Positions 62,737 through 64,000 of a stretch of 64,000 nt of DNA are shown here, one piece after another. A program made the translations under genes and the position numbers. The notes beneath the pieces are model-generated. The model made no database searches and was not told the origin of the DNA. It saw only the letters and a program-made list of their open reading frames with translations. Positions within the stretch are counted from its first letter, which is position 1, and every line of letters starts with the position of its first letter. Source of the DNA: an uncultured Lachnospiraceae bacterium (GTDB lineage: Bacteria > Bacillota > Clostridia > Lachnospirales > Lachnospiraceae); NCBI GenBank assembly GCA_910579425.1, contig CAJTVL010000003.1, positions 43,699-107,698 on the forward strand. Reading direction: 5' to 3'.

Positions 62737-63537
62737 ATGATGCTGCCAGAGTTTTTATCTCAGAGGGAAAAGGAAAAGTTCTTCCGTGCGTTGAATGACG
62801 GACAGAAAATAGATGCGCTGAACGAGATGATAGAAGAATCGAAGCATATTGTTTTTCTTGGCGGAGCCGGCGTCTCTACAGAGAGCGGAATACCGGATTT
62901 CCGGAGCAAAGATGGGCTATATAATAAAAAGGACAGTAAGTTTCGGAATTATAAACCGGAATATCTGCTTGGCTATGATTGCCTTGCTAAAAAGCCGGAG
63001 ATATTTTTCTCCTATTTTCGAAGAAATCTGGATTGCCGGATGTTACAGCCTAATGATGCGCATAAGAAACTGGCGGAAATGGAGCAGAAAGGAAAGCTGG
63101 ATGGGATTGTCACCCAGAACATTGATGGATTACATCAGAAGGCAGGGAGCAAGAGAGTCTGGGAGATTCATGGAAGTGCGCTCCGCTGCTATTGTGTAAG
63201 CTGCCGAGCAGAATATGGGACGGAGTTTATTTTTGAGAATACAGAGGATGTACCGCGCTGCCCGAAGTGCGGCAGGATGGTACGTCCGGATGTGACTCTA
63301 TATGGAGAGTTCCTGCCACAAAAAGCATACGAGGAAGCTGTTGCTCTCATCAGGTATGCGGACTGCCTGATGATTGGCGGAACATCGTTAGAGGTGGGAA
63401 GTGCAGCGCAGCTTGCGCATATGTATCATGGAAAGTATCTTGTGATTATCAATAAAGGCAAAACGAAAATGGAAGGCAGGGCAGATCTTGTATTCCATGA
63501 CAGCATTGGTAAAGTGATGAATCAGATTGAGGTTTGA
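62737..63537 (+). CDS. Sir2-family NAD-dependent protein deacylase
   Basis: A 266-residue sirtuin with GGAGVSTESGIPDFRSKDG (NAD site), TQNIDGLHQKAGS (catalytic region), EIHGSALRCYC (catalytic His), and the zinc-binding pairs CVSC and CPKC. It removes acyl groups from lysine using NAD. CobB is the common bacterial name. The N-terminal 25 residues precede the fold and are rich in charged residues. RBS TCAGGAGA precedes ATG 62737. No acetyl-CoA synthetase or acetyltransferase is adjacent. Confidence 0.93.
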   Translation: MMLPEFLSQREKEKFFRALNDGQKIDALNEMIEESKHIVFLGGAGVSTESGIPDFRSKDGLYNKKDSKFRNYKPEYLLGYDCLAKKPEIFFSYFRRNLDCRMLQPNDAHKKLAEMEQKGKLDGIVTQNIDGLHQKAGSKRVWEIHGSALRCYCVSCRAEYGTEFIFENTEDVPRCPKCGRMVRPDVTLYGEFLPQKAYEEAVALIRYADCLMIGGTSLEVGSAAQLAHMYHGKYLVIINKGKTKMEGRADLVFHDSIGKVMNQIEV

Positions 63538-63552
63538 AATAGGTTCATAACT

Positions 63553-63568
63553 CAGGTCAGGTGACCTG
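63553..63568 (+). terminator. Small palindrome after the sirtuin gene
   Basis: CAGGTCA-GG-TGACCTG, 15 nt after the stop, followed 6 nt later by TTTTAAT. It is a weak terminator candidate with a stem too short to be sure. Confidence 0.35.
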
Positions 63569-63586
63569 TGGTGTTTTAATAAATGG

Positions 63587-63598
63587 GAACAAATGTTC
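63587..63598. promoter_or_regulatory. LexA (SOS) box-like site
   Basis: GAACAAATGTTC fits the Firmicutes LexA pattern GAAC-N4-GTTC exactly. It lies 10 nt upstream of the -35 of the promoter at 63609. In many Firmicutes uvrB carries such a box, and a uvrB fragment follows at 63740, so this may be a remnant uvrB control region. Confidence 0.55.
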
Positions 63599-63608
63599 TT
63601 AAAGGGGC

Positions 63609-63637
63609 TGTACAAATCTAATTTGGTTTGCTATAAT
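63609..63637 (+). promoter_or_regulatory. Promoter upstream of the uvrB fragment
   Basis: TGTACA (63609-63614), 17 bp, TATAAT (63632-63637), with TGC before the -10 giving an extended -10. It is oriented toward the uvrB fragment. Confidence 0.5.
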
Positions 63638-63739
63638 CAAAACTGCTTTCGTATCACAAAACAAATACTCTGATCTGATACCCATATGTTTATTTGGTGA
63701 ACAAAATTCCTGTAAAGGCCACTTTTCGGAAAACGGAGA

Positions 63740-63893
63740 ACAGGTTCCGGCAAGACCTTCACCATGGCCAACGTAATCGCTGCCCTGAACAAGCCCACTT
63801 TGGTCATAGCGCACAATAAGACCCTCGCTGGACAAATTGTACGGGGAGTTTAAGGAATTCTTCCCTGAGAATGCGGTGGAGTATTTTGTGTCT
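63740..63893 (+). pseudogene. uvrB: uvrB internal fragment around Walker A
   Basis: From 63740 the frame reads TGSGKTFTMANVIAALNKPT then LVIAHNKTLAGQ, the UvrB ATPase motif I region, followed after a one-base shift near 63830 by LYGEFKEFFPENAVEYFVS and a TAA. Full UvrB is about 660 residues; here only some 50 codons remain. The first roughly 40 codons and everything beyond the FVS of FVSYYDYYQPEAY are absent. Helicase function is excluded. An intact uvrB is presumably elsewhere in the genome. Confidence 0.85.
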
Positions 63894-63925
63894 TAATTTG
63901 GGGACAGGGTGAAAACCGCATTATT

Positions 63926-63995
63926 TAGTGTTATTTGGTGTTGAATGTACCGTATTTTGTGGACAAGATGGGGGATTATGGACGAAATAACACTA
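63926..63995. repeat. 11-bp inverted repeat at window end
   Basis: TAGTGTTATTT (63926-63936) and AAATAACACTA (63985-63995) are exact reverse complements 48 nt apart, immediately after the uvrB fragment. They may be part of a mobile-element end cut by the window border; no transposase is visible. Confidence 0.4.
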
Positions 63996-64000
63996 GGCGG

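Noticed and set aside
1..64000. CRISPR array or intact insertion sequence
   Set aside because: No regularly spaced direct repeats and no transposase or integrase frame were seen on either strand.

Overview
The window reads as a chromosomal segment of a motile, spore-forming Clostridia member, most likely Lachnospiraceae. This is an inference from gene content: a BofA homologue, flagellin and FliS, a clostridial-type Tad pilus locus, a two-gene SufCB-type Fe-S system, a stand-alone AICAR formyltransferase paired with a PurO-like IMP cyclohydrolase, and strong AGGAGG ribosome sites with occasional TTG/GTG starts. No CRISPR array, rRNA operon or intact insertion sequence is visible.

Layout. 1-2815: end of an XRE regulator, a divergent AraC/GyrI regulator and a decayed AAA-ATPase/nuclease gene. 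2877-9043 (minus): DegV, SufC-like, SufB-like and a heterodimeric ABC exporter in one tight run. 9236-14054: a DUF4143-type ATPase, then minus-strand purine genes (PurO-like, AICAR formyltransferase, a 65-residue protein), a MoxR stub and a short-chain dehydrogenase. 14244-16959: acyl-ACP thioesterase, CvfB-like RNA-binding protein, CPBP protease, YjfB-like protein. 17148-22545: PucR-type regulator, FtsE, FtsX, EnvC-like M23 protein and S41 protease, a cell-wall/division cluster. 22595-28607: alpha-galactosidase, two AraC regulators, ThuA and Gfo/Idh/MocA proteins. 28685-34281: rRNA methyltransferase, an ABC-2 transporter trio, a 10-TM metal-exporter-like protein and an esterase. 34430-41072: tRNA-Lys(CUU), TatD, RsmA, a 913-residue TPR/pseudo-AAA protein and GlgB.

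41189-46689 is a flagellar and sporulation patch: a 1041-residue repeat protein with a FliK-like tail, flagellin, FliS, DUF2508 and BofA. 46924-55912 is a complete Tad/Flp pilus operon from a good promoter: TadZ-like, CpaF, TadB, TadC, a 59-residue Flp pilin, a DUF5702-like protein, a TadE-like protein with two Cys/His modules, prepilin peptidase, a second TadE-like protein and an FHA protein. 55964-58824 holds a flavodoxin/SCP2 protein, a HIT protein and the two fumarase subunits. 58931-60760 is an ECF sigma factor, preceded by an ECF-like promoter, coupled to a 406-residue predicted beta-solenoid protein. The last 3 kb is eroded: a GH43 stub, an ArsR-like regulator, a sirtuin and a uvrB fragment downstream of a LexA-box-like site and promoter.

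The best candidates for something undescribed are the ECF-sigma/beta-solenoid pair, the 1041-residue repeat protein next to flagellin, the modified Tad components (TadZ lacking the Walker lysine, TadC carrying an Ig-like exodomain, TadE-like protein with zinc-ribbon-like modules) and the TPR/pseudo-AAA protein next to glgB. All functional statements rest on motif recognition by eye, without database searches.
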